Origin: Cellulomonas fimi ATCC 484
Lineage (GTDB): Bacteria > Actinomycetota > Actinomycetes > Actinomycetales > Cellulomonadaceae
NCBI RefSeq assembly: GCF_000212695.1
Contig: NC_015514.1
Span: 4,202,345-4,266,344, forward strand
Reading direction: 5' to 3'
Length of the DNA: 64,000 bases
Position numbers and translations under genes: made by a program. Numbering within the stretch: position 1 is the stretch's first letter; every line of letters starts with the position of its first letter. The notes beneath the pieces were generated by a model, which searched no databases, had not been told where the DNA came from, and was given only the letters and a program-made list of their open reading frames with translations. Of this stretch, positions 34,680 to 44,351 are shown in pieces.

Positions 34680-36118
34680 GCGACGACGAACCCCACCGAC
34701 GAGTCGCCCCAGCCGTCCGGCGCGGCCAGGTCCTGCGCGTGCGCCTCGTCGAGCCACCCGAAGGTCACGACGTCGCCGGTCGCCACGTCGGTGCGCACGT
34801 CCCGCACGGGACCGGGCGTCTCCCCCAGGCTGCACGCGTTGAGCTGCGTGTACGCCGCGCCGGCCGCGAACGCCACGGGGCCTCCGTGGTCACCGGCCCC
34901 CCAGCCGCCGGTGATCGCGGTGACCTCGCCGCCGGCGACGACCGCGGGCTGCACGTCCGCGTCGCACGGCGCCGCGCGCTCTGCGAGGCCGACGCCCACA
35001 CGCCCGTCCCCCAGGGGCCAGGCGTCCCGGACCGGGTGCTGCGTCGTCGCGAGGGTCCGGCCCGGCGAACCACCCGTGACGTCGCGGGCCAGCAGCGTGA
35101 ACCCGTCGCCGGCCGGGCAGCTCAGCGCGATCTCGCCGGCGCTCGCCCAGCCCGCCAGGGTGCACCCGTCGCCGACGTCCGCGAGGGTGTCGACCGCACC
35201 CGTCCGCACGCCCACGACCTGCGGCTCCCCCGCGGGCGACGTCATCGCGACGCGGCCGCCGTCGGGGCTCAGCGTCGGCACCCACCGGGCCGTCGAGACG
35301 GGAGCCAGGTCGCGCGACGTCCCGTCCGCCGCGAGGACCCGCAACGTGCCCGTGAACGTCTCGTCCGTGCCGAGGCGGGACACGTGCCGGGCCGCGACCG
35401 ACGCCGCGTCCGGCGGTGCGTCGGACGCGGCGTCCCACGACAGCCACACCGAGGCGCCGTCGTCGAGCGAGCCGACCAGCAGGTTGCCCCACGGCAGGCC
35501 CGTGAGGGGTGTCAGGTCGCCCGTGCGCAGGTCCAGCCGCCCGACGGTCCGCGTCCCGTCGAGGTCCGCCCAGGCGAGGGCGGTCGACTCGCCCGCCCGC
35601 CAGTCCAGCACCGACAGCAGCACGGGACCCGTGACGTGCAGGAGCGTGGTGCGGGTGCCGTCGGGCGCGACGAGGTGCAGCGCGCCTCGGACGTCGTCGG
35701 CGGTGTCCGCGGGCCCCGGGCGCTGCTGGAGGCTCGTCGCGAGGACCCAGCCGGGCGCGGTGCCGGCCAGCAGCCCGTCCGGGACGGCGAGCGGCTCGGC
35801 GACGTGCACGGGCCGCGCCGTCGCGGGCGGGGCCGCCTCCACCGGTGCGACCGGCGTCGCGCTGCTCGTCGCCGTGGCCGACGGGCTCGACGCGGCCTCG
35901 GTCGCCTCGAGCCCGAGGGGGCCCGCCCACCACGCGGCCGTGCCGACGGCCCCGACGGCGGCCACGCCCACGACGGCGTCCCGCGTGTGCCGGACGCCGC
36001 GCCGGCGGCGCACCCGCCGGACCGTGCGCGCGACGGCACCGTCGGCCGGGGTGGACCCGGCCCGCAGCCGGGCGATGCCCGCCTCCGTGCCGCTCAGCAG
36101 CTCTCCGAGGTCAGTCAC
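34673..36118 (-). CDS. membrane-anchored beta-propeller-like partner of an ECF sigma factor
   Basis: A 481-residue protein: cytoplasmic N-terminus of about 45 residues ending in RRVRRRRGVRHTRD, one span (AVVGVAAVGAVGTAAWWAGPL, about 48-68), then an external domain of repeating WD-like strands (SVLDWRAGESTALAWADLDG, PTLSPDGGRVAMTSP, LAGWASAGEIALSC) suggesting a beta-propeller. It overlaps the upstream ECF gene by 8 bp, so it is probably its sensor or anti-sigma. The final codons lie inside a 12-bp minisatellite. Confidence 0.75.
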   Translation of the reverse strand: MTDLGELLSGTEAGIARLRAGSTPADGAVARTVRRVRRRRGVRHTRDAVVGVAAVGAVGTAAWWAGPLGLEATEAASSPSATATSSATPVAPVEAAPPATARPVHVAEPLAVPDGLLAGTAPGWVLATSLQQRPGPADTADDVRGALHLVAPDGTRTTLLHVTGPVLLSVLDWRAGESTALAWADLDGTRTVGRLDLRTGDLTPLTGLPWGNLLVGSLDDGASVWLSWDAASDAPPDAASVAARHVSRLGTDETFTGTLRVLAADGTSRDLAPVSTARWVPTLSPDGGRVAMTSPAGEPQVVGVRTGAVDTLADVGDGCTLAGWASAGEIALSCPAGDGFTLLARDVTGGSPGRTLATTQHPVRDAWPLGDGRVGVGLAERAAPCDADVQPAVVAGGEVTAITGGWGAGDHGGPVAFAAGAAYTQLNACSLGETPGPVRDVRTDVATGDVVTFGWLDEAHAQDLAAPDGWGDSSVGFVVAR

Positions 36119-36662
36119 GCGTCGTCTCCTGTCGGGTCAGGAGGGCGACCTGCTCACGGTCGTCCTCGGGGGGTGCGACGTCCAGGCGTCGCTGCAGCGC
36201 GGCCGTCGCGTCCGCGGTGTAGCGCTTGACGGTTCCCTCGCCCAGCCCCAGCAGGGCTGCGGTCTCGGCGACCGAGAGGTCCTCGACGTGCCGCAGGACG
36301 ACGCACGCCCGCTGCCGCGGGGTGAGGTCCGCGAGCGCCGCGACCACGTCCCGCTGCAGCCCGGGCAGCTCGATCTCGACGACGGGCACGGGCTGGGCCG
36401 CGGAGCGCTCCACCGCCCGACGCTCGGACGCTGCCGACCGGGCCCGGTCCACGGACCGGGTGACGATCGCGCGGCGCACGTACTGCTCGGCCTGCGCGAC
36501 GTGCGTGAACCGGGCCCGGCTCGCGAAGGTCGCGACGAGGGCGTCCTGCACGAGGTCCTCCGCGTCGGCCGCGCTCGCCGCGACCAGCGTGGCCCGCGCG
36601 AGGAGCCGCGCGTACCGCTCGTCGACGAGCTGCTCGAGCACCGTCTGCCACCGGGCCGTCAT
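36111..36662 (-). CDS. ECF-type sigma factor
   Basis: A 183-residue SigE/SigM-like group IV sigma factor: region 2 (ARLLARATLVAASAADAEDLVQDALVATFAS) and region 4 (LTPRQRACVVLRHVEDLSVAETAALLGLGEGTVKRYTADATAAL) with its helix-turn-helix. ATG 36662. Second sigma/partner pair in the window; the two pairs are not alike in their external domains. It diverges from the MFS gene. Confidence 0.9.
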   Translation of the reverse strand: MTARWQTVLEQLVDERYARLLARATLVAASAADAEDLVQDALVATFASRARFTHVAQAEQYVRRAIVTRSVDRARSAASERRAVERSAAQPVPVVEIELPGLQRDVVAALADLTPRQRACVVLRHVEDLSVAETAALLGLGEGTVKRYTADATAALQRRLDVAPPEDDREQVALLTRQETTRD

Positions 36663-36847
36663 CGGCGTCCCCCTCGTCCTGTCCTGCTGCGCACGACAAG
36701 GAGAACGGAGCCCGGCGCGTGCAGGTTGGTGGCCGTCGCGGGCCGTGCAGGGCGGTGCGACGCGGACCGCCCCCCGACGCTACCGGGGGTGCCGACGCGA
36801 GCGCCGACCGGGGCGGCGACGGGGGTCCGACCGCGGCGGGTGCGAGG

Positions 36848-38167
36848 ATGGGCGGCGTGCAGGTGATCGCCGACCTCCGGGCGCTGTGGCCGCTCGAGGG
36901 CTTCCGCAGGCTGTTCGCCGTGCGCCTGGTGAGCCAGTCGGCCGACGGGATGTTCCAGGTCGGGCTCGCGACCCTGTTCTTCTTCTCCCCGGAGAACGCG
37001 AGCACCGCGACGGGCGTCGCGGCCGCGTTCGCGGTGCTCCTGCTGCCGTTCACGGTGGTCGGGCCGTGGGCGGGGGTGCTGCTCGACCGGTGGCGGCGGC
37101 GCCAGGTGCTGCTGTGGGGCAACGTCGTGCGCGTCGGGCTCACCGTGACGATCGCGCTGCTCATGGTGACCGACGGCGTGAGCGTCGCGGTGTACGTGCT
37201 CGCGCTGGTCAACCTGTCGATCAACCGGTTCCTGCTGTCGGCGCTGTCCGCGTCGCTGCCCCGCGTCGTCGACGGGCCGCTGCTCCTCACCGCCAACTCG
37301 CTCACGCCGACCCTCGGTGCGGCCGCGGCGGGGGTCGGCGCCGGGCTCGGCTTCCTGCTCGGTTTCGTCCTGCCGGCCGGCCGCCTCAAGGACGCCGCGG
37401 CGCTGACGGTCGCCGCCGCGGTCATGGGTGTCGCGGCCGCGCTCGCCACCCGGCTCGGACGCGACCAGCTCGGGCCCGTCGAGCGCGCCGACGCGACCGC
37501 CCTGCGCAGCGCGCTCGGCACGCTCGCGCGCGGGCTCGTCGCCGGCGCGCGTCACCTCGTCGCACGCCGCACGCCGGCCTACGCGCTCGGCATCATGGCG
37601 ACGCACCGCTTCCTGTACGGCGTCACATTCATCGCGAGCATCCTCATCGCCCGCAACCTGCTGTCCGACCCGGCGGACGCGACGCAGGGCCTCGCGACGT
37701 TTGGCACCGTGGCCGCCGCGTCCGCCGTCGGGTTCGCGCTCGCCGTGGTCGTCACGCCCGTGGTGTCGCCGCGCACCGGGCCGCACCGGTGGATCGTGGC
37801 GTGCCTGGCGCTGGCCGCGGCCAGCCAGGTGCTGCTCGCGGTGACGCCGCACCGTGTCGTGCTGCTGGTGTGCGCGGCGACGCTCGGCCTTGCCGCGCAG
37901 GGCGCGAAGATCGCGGTCGACACGATCGTGCAGCGCGACACCGACGACGCGTACCGGGGCCGGGCGTTCGCCCTGTACGACGTCCTCTACAACGCCGCGT
38001 TCGTCGGCGCCGCGGCGCTCGGCGCCGTGACCCTGCCGGACACGGGCTGGTCGCGCGGCGTGTTCCTCGCGCTCGCCGCCGCGTACGTCGCGGGCGCCGT
38101 CGGGTACGGGACCGCGGCCGCGCGCACCGTCCGGCACCGCCCCGCCGGCACGACGGTCGCCGCATGA
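36848..38167 (+). CDS. MFS-type transporter
   Basis: A 439-residue protein with about 12 hydrophobic spans and the MFS loop 2-3 motif GVLLDRWRRRQVLL. Substrate unknown; the family includes drug exporters. ATG 36848 is directly preceded by GAGG with no spacer, so GTG 36857 (9 bp after GAGG) may be the real start; the difference is three residues. The stop overlaps the photoreceptor gene by 4 bp (ATGA). Confidence 0.85.
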   Translation: MGGVQVIADLRALWPLEGFRRLFAVRLVSQSADGMFQVGLATLFFFSPENASTATGVAAAFAVLLLPFTVVGPWAGVLLDRWRRRQVLLWGNVVRVGLTVTIALLMVTDGVSVAVYVLALVNLSINRFLLSALSASLPRVVDGPLLLTANSLTPTLGAAAAGVGAGLGFLLGFVLPAGRLKDAAALTVAAAVMGVAAALATRLGRDQLGPVERADATALRSALGTLARGLVAGARHLVARRTPAYALGIMATHRFLYGVTFIASILIARNLLSDPADATQGLATFGTVAAASAVGFALAVVVTPVVSPRTGPHRWIVACLALAAASQVLLAVTPHRVVLLVCAATLGLAAQGAKIAVDTIVQRDTDDAYRGRAFALYDVLYNAAFVGAAALGAVTLPDTGWSRGVFLALAAAYVAGAVGYGTAAARTVRHRPAGTTVAA

Positions 38168-39948
38168 CGCCGGCGACCGGTCCGCTCGGTGCGCCGGGCC
38201 GCCCGGACGACCCCGCTCCCACCGTCCCCGCTCGCGCCGTGCCCGCCCACACCGTCCCCGCTCGCGCCGTGCCCGCGGGGCGCCCCTCGCCCGACGCGGT
38301 TCCCGACGAGGTGCTCCTGCGGGCGGTCGTCGACAGCGGTGTCGCCGCGTGCGTGACGGACCCGACGCAGCCGGACGACCCGATCGTCTGGGTGAACACC
38401 GCGTTCGAGCGGCTCACCGGGCACCGCGCGTCGGAGGTCGTCGGCCGCAACTGCCGCTTCCTGCAGGGCACCGGCACGGACCTCGCCGCGATCGGCGCCC
38501 TGCGCACCGCGCTCGACGAGGGGCGTCCCGCCACCGCGCAGGTCCTCAACTACCGCCGGGACGGCACGCCGTTCTGGAACCGGCTCGTCGTCGCGCAGGT
38601 CCGGGACGGCGCCGGCGGGGTGGTGCGCCGTGTCGGGGTGCTGACCGACGTGACCGACGAGGTCGACGCGCAGCGCTTCCGGGACACGCTCGGCGACCAG
38701 ACCACCGCGCGGCTCGACCTGCTGGCCCGGGTCAGCGACGAGCTCGCGCCGCACCTCGACTACCACGACGCCGTGGACGCGCTCGCCGACGCCGCGGTGC
38801 CCCCGCTCGCGACGTGGGGCTTCGTCGCGGTCACCGACGAGCGCGGCCGGTTCGAGCACGTGCACGTCGTCGCCGGGCACGCCGCCGACGTCGAGCTCGC
38901 GGAGAACCTCGGCGCGCAGGACGTGAGCTGGTTGCAGCGCTCGCCGCGCACGAGCGCGACCCTGGACAGCCCGCCGGGGTTCGTCGCCGAGCCGTTCCCG
39001 GTCGACGTCGAGTCGTTGCCCGCCCGCACCACCCCCGAGCAGCTCGCCCTGCTGCAGCGGCTCGGGCTCGGCAGCGCGCTGCTCGTCCCGCTGCGCGCCC
39101 GTGAGCGCGTGCTGGGCGTGCTGTGCCTGGTGCACGAGAAGGTCGACGGCTTCACCCCGGACACCGTCGTCACCGCCGCGCACCTCGGCCGGCGGGCCGG
39201 CCTCGCGCTGGAGAACGTGCGCCTGTTCCTCGCGCAGCGCACCGCCGCGCTCACGCTGCAGCGCAGCCTGCTGCCCGACGTCCCGGACGTCGCGGGGCTC
39301 GACGTCGCGGCGGAGTACCTGCCCGCGGGCCGCACGGCGGAGGTCGGCGGGGACTGGTTCGACGTGCTTCCCCTGCCGGACGGCTCGGTGGGGCTCGCGG
39401 TGGGCGACGTCGTGGGCCACGACCTGCGTGCGGCGGCCGCCATGGGCCAGCTCCGCTCGCTGCTGCGGTCCTACGCGTGGGAGCTCGCGCCGCCCGGCGA
39501 GGTCCTCGACCGGATCGACGGCGTCGTGCGCGGCCTCGACCTGGCGGACGTCGCGACGTGCGCCTACGCGCGCTGGACCCGCACGGACGAGGGGGTCCGG
39601 CTGACGTACGCGCGCGCCGGGCACCCGCCGCCGATGCTGCGGCTGCCCGGTGGGCGGGTCGAGCGGCTGGGTGGGGCGCTGCGCACGCCCGTCGGGCTCG
39701 CGGGCGTACCGCCCGTCCCGGACGCCACGGTCGAGGTGCCCCCGGGTGCGACGCTCGTGCTGTACACGGACGGGCTCGTGGAGCGCCGCGACCGCGCGCT
39801 CGTCGACGGCCTGCACGCGCTCGAGGCGGCGCTGGCGGCCGTGCCGGACGGCACCGACGCGGCGGGCGTGCGGGACGCGCTCGTGTCCGCGCTCGTGGGC
39901 GAGCACCAGGAGGACGACGTGTGCCTGCTGGTCGTGCGCGGCGCCTGA
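38164..39948 (+). CDS. LOV-GAF-PP2C blue-light-responsive serine phosphatase
   Basis: A 594-residue cytoplasmic signalling protein. Proline/alanine-rich N-terminus with a 30-bp repeat, LOV (PAS) domain at about 55-165 with the flavin motif GRNCRFLQG, whose Cys97 would form the photo-adduct, and LNYRRDGTPFWN; GAF domain at about 185-345; SpoIIE/PP2C-type phosphatase at about 365-590 (GGDWFDVLPL, VGDVVGHDLRAAAAMGQLRS, YARAGHPPPM, LYTDGLVERRD with the metal-binding aspartates). Such proteins usually dephosphorylate anti-anti-sigma factors of the stress response. It is coupled to an MFS gene by a 4-bp overlap. No anti-anti-sigma gene is nearby. Confidence 0.92.
   Translation: MTPATGPLGAPGRPDDPAPTVPARAVPAHTVPARAVPAGRPSPDAVPDEVLLRAVVDSGVAACVTDPTQPDDPIVWVNTAFERLTGHRASEVVGRNCRFLQGTGTDLAAIGALRTALDEGRPATAQVLNYRRDGTPFWNRLVVAQVRDGAGGVVRRVGVLTDVTDEVDAQRFRDTLGDQTTARLDLLARVSDELAPHLDYHDAVDALADAAVPPLATWGFVAVTDERGRFEHVHVVAGHAADVELAENLGAQDVSWLQRSPRTSATLDSPPGFVAEPFPVDVESLPARTTPEQLALLQRLGLGSALLVPLRARERVLGVLCLVHEKVDGFTPDTVVTAAHLGRRAGLALENVRLFLAQRTAALTLQRSLLPDVPDVAGLDVAAEYLPAGRTAEVGGDWFDVLPLPDGSVGLAVGDVVGHDLRAAAAMGQLRSLLRSYAWELAPPGEVLDRIDGVVRGLDLADVATCAYARWTRTDEGVRLTYARAGHPPPMLRLPGGRVERLGGALRTPVGLAGVPPVPDATVEVPPGATLVLYTDGLVERRDRALVDGLHALEAALAAVPDGTDAAGVRDALVSALVGEHQEDDVCLLVVRGA
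38221..38276 (+). repeat. 30-bp in-frame repeat in the N-terminus of the LOV phosphatase gene
   Basis: A 26-bp sequence is identical at 38221-38246 and 38251-38276 and encodes TVPARAVPA twice. It adds a short flexible Pro/Ala stretch ahead of the LOV domain. Confidence 0.8.
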
Positions 39949-39949
39949 C

Positions 39950-41461
39950 TCAGGCGTTCAGGAACTCGTCCCACCACTGGAGGAGCTCGGCACGAGCCTC
40001 GTCCGGGCCGAGCGGTCCGCGGTCCATGCGCAGCTCGAGCAGGTGCTTGTACGCCGCCCCGACCTCACGCCCGGGGCCGATCCCCAGGATCTCCATGATC
40101 TGCGTGCCGTCGAGGTCCGGGCGGATCGCCGCGAGCTCCTCCTGCTCCTGCAGGCGCGCGATGCGCGTCTCCAGGTCGTCGTAGGCCGCGGACAGGCGGG
40201 CCGCCTTGCGCAGGTTGCGGGTCGTGCAGTCGGATCGCGTGAGCCGGTGCAGGCGTTCGAGCAGCGGTCCCGCGTCCGTCACGTACCGCCGGACCGCGGA
40301 GTCGGTCCAGCCGCCCTCGCCGTAGCCGTGGAAGCGCAGGTGCAGCTCCGTCAGCCGGGACACCGCCTGGACGGTCGCCTTGTCGAAGCGCAGCTCCTTG
40401 AGGCGCTTGGCGGCGAGCTTGGCGCCGACGACCTCGTGGTGGTGGAAGCTCACGCCGCCGCCCGGCTCGAACCGGCGCGTGCGCGGCTTGCCGATGTCGT
40501 GCAGCAGCGCCGCGAGCCGCAGCACCAGGTCGGGCCCGGGCACCGGGCCGTCCGGCCCCGTCTCCAGCGCGATCGCCTTGTCGAGCACCGTCAGGGAGTG
40601 CTCGTACACGTCCTTGTGCCGGTGGTGCTCGTCGATCTCGAGACGCAGCGCCGGCAGCTCGGGCAGCACGTGGTCGGCCAGGCCCGTGTCGACGAGCACC
40701 TCCAGGCCCGCCCGCGGCTGCGCGGCGACCAGCAGCTTCGACAGCTCGTCGCGCACCCGCTCCGCGGAGACGATCCCGATCCGCTCGGCCATGTCCTCGA
40801 TCGCCGCGCGCGCCGCCGGCTCGACGGTGAACCCGAGCTGCGCCGCGAACCGCGCCGCCCGCATCATCCGCAGCGGGTCGTCGTCGAACGACTGCCGCGG
40901 GTCCACCGGGGTCCGCAGCACCCCGCGCGCGAGGTCCGCGAGCCCGTCGAACGGGTCGACGAACGTCAGCTCCGGCAGCCGCACCGCCATCGCGTTGACC
41001 GTGAAGTCGCGGCGGGACAGGTCGCCCTCGAGGGTGTCCCCGAACACGACCTCGGGCTTGCGCGACGACGGGTCGTACGCGTCGGTGCGGTACGTCGTGA
41101 CCTCGACGACGACGTCCCGCTCGGCGCCGCGCCGGCCGCCGGGCATGCGGCGCGCGCCGATCGTGCCGAACTCCTTGCCGATGTCCCAGTGCGCGTCACC
41201 CCAGCGCGCGAGGATCGCCTCCGTCTCGTCGGGCGTCGCCGACGTCGTGAAGTCGAGGTCCGCGCTCAGCCGGCCCAGGAACGCGTCGCGCACGGGACCG
41301 CCCACGAGCGCGAGCTCGTGCCCGGCGGCCCGGAACAGCTCCCCCAGCTCGATCGCGTCGCCGGAGAGGCCGGCCAGCACGCCGAGCGCGCGCTTGCGCA
41401 GCGCGACGAGGGCGGCGGCCGTGTCGGGCGTGGTCGCGGTGGTCGGGTCGAGGGGAGGCAC
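39950..41461 (-). CDS. CCA tRNA nucleotidyltransferase
   Basis: A 503-residue enzyme that adds or repairs the 3' CCA of tRNAs. Nucleotidyltransferase head: ALVGGPVRDAFLG and DLDFTTSA with the metal-binding aspartates, RRDFTVNAMAV, ADLARGVLRTP, DDPLRMMRAARFA. Downstream HD domain (ALLHDIGKPRTR, HEVVGAKLA). The position next to the Nudix gene and murJ matches mycobacterial pcnA (Rv3907c) synteny. GTG 41461 is the chosen start; the Shine-Dalgarno is poor. It diverges from the Nudix gene. Confidence 0.93.
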   Translation of the reverse strand: MPPLDPTTATTPDTAAALVALRKRALGVLAGLSGDAIELGELFRAAGHELALVGGPVRDAFLGRLSADLDFTTSATPDETEAILARWGDAHWDIGKEFGTIGARRMPGGRRGAERDVVVEVTTYRTDAYDPSSRKPEVVFGDTLEGDLSRRDFTVNAMAVRLPELTFVDPFDGLADLARGVLRTPVDPRQSFDDDPLRMMRAARFAAQLGFTVEPAARAAIEDMAERIGIVSAERVRDELSKLLVAAQPRAGLEVLVDTGLADHVLPELPALRLEIDEHHRHKDVYEHSLTVLDKAIALETGPDGPVPGPDLVLRLAALLHDIGKPRTRRFEPGGGVSFHHHEVVGAKLAAKRLKELRFDKATVQAVSRLTELHLRFHGYGEGGWTDSAVRRYVTDAGPLLERLHRLTRSDCTTRNLRKAARLSAAYDDLETRIARLQEQEELAAIRPDLDGTQIMEILGIGPGREVGAAYKHLLELRMDRGPLGPDEARAELLQWWDEFLNA

Positions 41462-41502
41462 TCGTCCAAGCCTGCCAGATGGGGCGGCCCTCCGACGCGG
41501 GA

Positions 41503-41530
41503 CTGACGCTCCCGACAAGTCGTTACAGTG
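41503..41530 (+). promoter_or_regulatory. probable leaderless promoter of the Nudix-murJ operon
   Basis: CTGACG (41503-41508) and TACAGT (41525-41530) at 16-bp spacing; the ATG of the Nudix gene begins 6 bp after the -10 box, so transcription would start at or next to the start codon. Confidence 0.5.
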
Positions 41531-41535
41531 TCGGC

Positions 41536-42090
41536 ATGTCGAGCCCGGCGCAGCCCTCCGTCCCTGGGGGCGTACCCGCGCCGCCGGGCGGCCACGCGCT
41601 GCGCATCGACCCGCGGCACAGCCCCGTGCGCCCCGCGCCGCCGCCGCTGCCCGTGGTCGACGAGACGTCGGCGGGCGGCATCGTCGTCCGCCAGCGCGAC
41701 GGGGTCTACCAGGCCGCGGTCATCGCGCGCCGCAACCGCGCCGGCCGTCTCGAGTGGTGCCTGCCGAAGGGCCACCTCGAGGGGGCCGAGACGCCGGAGC
41801 AGGCGGCCGTCCGCGAGATCGCCGAGGAGACGGGCATCACCGGGCGCGTCCTGCGGCGGCTCGGCGTCATCGACTACTGGTTCAGCGGCGACGACCGCCG
41901 CGTGCACAAGGTCGTGCACCACTTCCTGCTGGGCGCCGTCGGCGGCGACCTGACCGTCGAGGGCGACCCCGACGGCGAGGCCGAGGACGCCGCGTGGGTG
42001 CCGGTCGTCGACCTGCACGACCGGCTGGCCTACCCGAACGAGCGCCGGCTCACCGAGGCGGCCCTCGTCGTCCTGCTCGGCGAGGCATGA
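41536..42090 (+). CDS. Nudix hydrolase (MutT-like)
   Basis: A 184-residue Nudix hydrolase with the motif GHLEGAETPEQAAVREIAEETGI (GX5EX7REUXEEXGU, at about 85-107) that binds metal and pyrophosphate. A disordered proline-rich N-terminus of about 45 residues precedes it. Equivalent in position to mycobacterial Rv3908 (mutT4), next to the CCA enzyme. ATG 41536, probably leaderless. Overlaps the next gene by 4 bp. Confidence 0.93.
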   Translation: MSSPAQPSVPGGVPAPPGGHALRIDPRHSPVRPAPPPLPVVDETSAGGIVVRQRDGVYQAAVIARRNRAGRLEWCLPKGHLEGAETPEQAAVREIAEETGITGRVLRRLGVIDYWFSGDDRRVHKVVHHFLLGAVGGDLTVEGDPDGEAEDAAWVPVVDLHDRLAYPNERRLTEAALVVLLGEA

Positions 42091-44351
42091 GCGCGGCCCT
42101 GCGCCGCGGCCAGGTCACCCGGGCGGTCCTGGTCCTGCTGGTGGCCGGCCTGGCGCTGCTCGCGGGCGTCGCCGTCGCACCCGTGGGCGTCGCCACGACG
42201 GACCCGTCCCCGAGCGCGACGACCACGTGGCCGATCTCCGTCCAGGTCACCGAGGTGAGCCCCGCGGTGCTGCGCCCGGGCGACGACCTCACCGTGACCG
42301 CGACGCTGCGCAACGAGGGGGCCGAGCCGGTCGCGTCGCCGTCGGCGATCCTGCGGCTCAGCCGGAACCGCCTGCACACGCGCACGGACCTGCAGTCGTG
42401 GGCGGCCGGGAAGATGGCCGCCGGCACGCGCGTCGCGACCGACACGGTGACCGGGCCGCTCGAGCCCGGGGACAGCGTCGACGTCGTGCTCACCGTCGCC
42501 GCCCAGGACGTGCGGCTGCTCGAGGGCGCCGACGTGTGGGGCCCCCGCGGCATCAGCATCGACGCGCGTGCGGGCACGCGCCTGTCCGGGCAGCAGCGCA
42601 CGTACCTGCTGTGGCTGCCGTCCGACGACGTGCCCGCCGCGGGCGTCTCCGTGGCCGTGCCGGTCGTCGGACCGGCCGCGTCCCCCGCGGTCCCGGCGCA
42701 CTCCCCGCAGGACGAGGAGGAGGGCGACGAGGCCGAGGGAGGCGACGACGCCGACCAGGCGCAGGACGCCGAGGCCGCACCCGAGGCGACCGCGCTGCCC
42801 ACCCCCGCGGTCTGGGTGCCCGACGACGCCACGGCCGGCCGTCTCGAGGAGGCCACCGCGTCGGGCGAGCGGCTCGCGCAGGTCGAGCGGCTGCTCGCCG
42901 CGGCGCCCGACGTGAGCGCCGTCGTCGACCCGTCGCTGCTGTCGCTGGCTGCGGGCGGCGGCTCGCACGCGCGGGCGTGGTCGGCGGGGATGACGACGCT
43001 GCTCGGCGACCGGGACGTCCTCGCCCTCCCGTGGGCCGACCCGGACGTCGCGGCCGTCGCGCACGCCGCCCGCCCCGACCTCGTGGCCGTCGCCGCCTCC
43101 ACGGCCCGCCCCTGGGCCGAGCTCGCGTGGGGGGCCGACGTGCCGCTCGTGCTGTGGAGCCCTGCGACCGCCGACCCCGACGGCACGACGGCCGCCGTCA
43201 CCGCGAACGCGGGCGCCGAGGCGCTGGTGCTGCCGGCGGGCGCCGTCGAGGACGCCGGCGAGACCGCGACACCGGCCCGCACCCAGCTGCGCGGCGACGG
43301 CACCGTCGCCGGTCTCGCACCCGACCCGGTGCTCACGCACCTGCTCACCGACCCGCGGGCCGTCGAGCCCGACGCCTCCCCGGCCACGGCCGTGCAGCGC
43401 ACGCTCGCCGAGCTCGCCGTGGCCGCCCGCCAGTCCGACACCCCGCCCGACGTGCTGCTCGCGCCCGACCGCGACTGGGTGCCGGACGTCACCTACGCGA
43501 CCGCGCTGCTCGACGCGCTCGACACCGCGCCGTGGGTCGACCTGCAGCCCGTGTCGGCGCTGCTCGACGACCGCCCGCAGGGCCGCACGACGCTGCCCGA
43601 CGACGCCGTCGGGCCGACCGAGCTCACCGCCGGGCAGGTGCAGACGCTCGCGGCCGCGCGCGAGCGTGCGCACGCCTTCGCGGACATCACGGCCGACCCC
43701 GACGAGTTCCTGGCGGGCGTCGACCCGGCGGTCCTCGCGCCGCTGTCGGTCGCGTGGCGCACCGACCCGACCGGTCGCGACGCGCTCGTCGCGGGCGTCG
43801 TCGCCGACGTCGACGAGCGGACCAGCGGACTGTCCATCCAGCCGCTCAGCGACGTGCGTGTCATCGGCGCCGTGAGCGGTGCCCGCATGACGGTCCTCAA
43901 CACGCTCGACGTGCCGGTGACCGTGCAGCTCGTGGTGACGCCGCGCAAGTCCTGCCTGCAGGTCGAGCCGATCGACCCCGTGGAGGTCGACGCGCAGGGG
44001 TCGCGCAGCGTCCCGCTCGAGCTCACGGCGCACGCCAACTGCGAGGTCCGGATCGTCGCGCACCTCGCGAGCACCGCCGGCGCCCCGGTGTCGGCCCCTG
44101 TCGAGTTCACCGCCCGCGTGCAGCCGACGATCGAGAGCGTCGGCACGGTCGTGGTCGGCGTCCTGCTGGCGGTCGGGCTGCTGCTCGGGATCGTCCGGAC
44201 GGTGCGCCGCGGCCAGAGCGCCCGCCGTGGGGCCCGCACCGAGGCCGAGGCGGAGGCCGACGCGCCGGTCACGCTGGGCGTGCTCGGCGGGGTCGTCGAC
44301 ACGGGCGAGCAGAGCACGGTCGCCGCGCGGTCCGGACGGGAGGACGCATGA
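42087..44351 (+). CDS. large membrane-anchored secreted protein (DUF6049-like)
   Basis: A 754-residue protein: signal peptide at 1-40 (RAVLVLLVAGLALLAGVAVAP), an external N-terminal beta domain (VTEVSPAVLRPGDDLTVTATLRNEGAEPVA, a CARDB-like fold), an acidic linker (DEEEGDEAEGGDDADQAQDAEAA), a large middle domain, an Ig-like stretch near the end and one C-terminal span (VVVGVLLAVGLLLGIVRTV) with a short cytosolic tail. Occupies the place of mycobacterial Rv3909 before murJ and is coupled to it by a 4-bp overlap, so a role in cell-wall assembly is inferred. Function otherwise unknown. Confidence 0.8.
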   Translation: MSAALRRGQVTRAVLVLLVAGLALLAGVAVAPVGVATTDPSPSATTTWPISVQVTEVSPAVLRPGDDLTVTATLRNEGAEPVASPSAILRLSRNRLHTRTDLQSWAAGKMAAGTRVATDTVTGPLEPGDSVDVVLTVAAQDVRLLEGADVWGPRGISIDARAGTRLSGQQRTYLLWLPSDDVPAAGVSVAVPVVGPAASPAVPAHSPQDEEEGDEAEGGDDADQAQDAEAAPEATALPTPAVWVPDDATAGRLEEATASGERLAQVERLLAAAPDVSAVVDPSLLSLAAGGGSHARAWSAGMTTLLGDRDVLALPWADPDVAAVAHAARPDLVAVAASTARPWAELAWGADVPLVLWSPATADPDGTTAAVTANAGAEALVLPAGAVEDAGETATPARTQLRGDGTVAGLAPDPVLTHLLTDPRAVEPDASPATAVQRTLAELAVAARQSDTPPDVLLAPDRDWVPDVTYATALLDALDTAPWVDLQPVSALLDDRPQGRTTLPDDAVGPTELTAGQVQTLAAARERAHAFADITADPDEFLAGVDPAVLAPLSVAWRTDPTGRDALVAGVVADVDERTSGLSIQPLSDVRVIGAVSGARMTVLNTLDVPVTVQLVVTPRKSCLQVEPIDPVEVDAQGSRSVPLELTAHANCEVRIVAHLASTAGAPVSAPVEFTARVQPTIESVGTVVVGVLLAVGLLLGIVRTVRRGQSARRGARTEAEAEADAPVTLGVLGGVVDTGEQSTVAARSGREDA

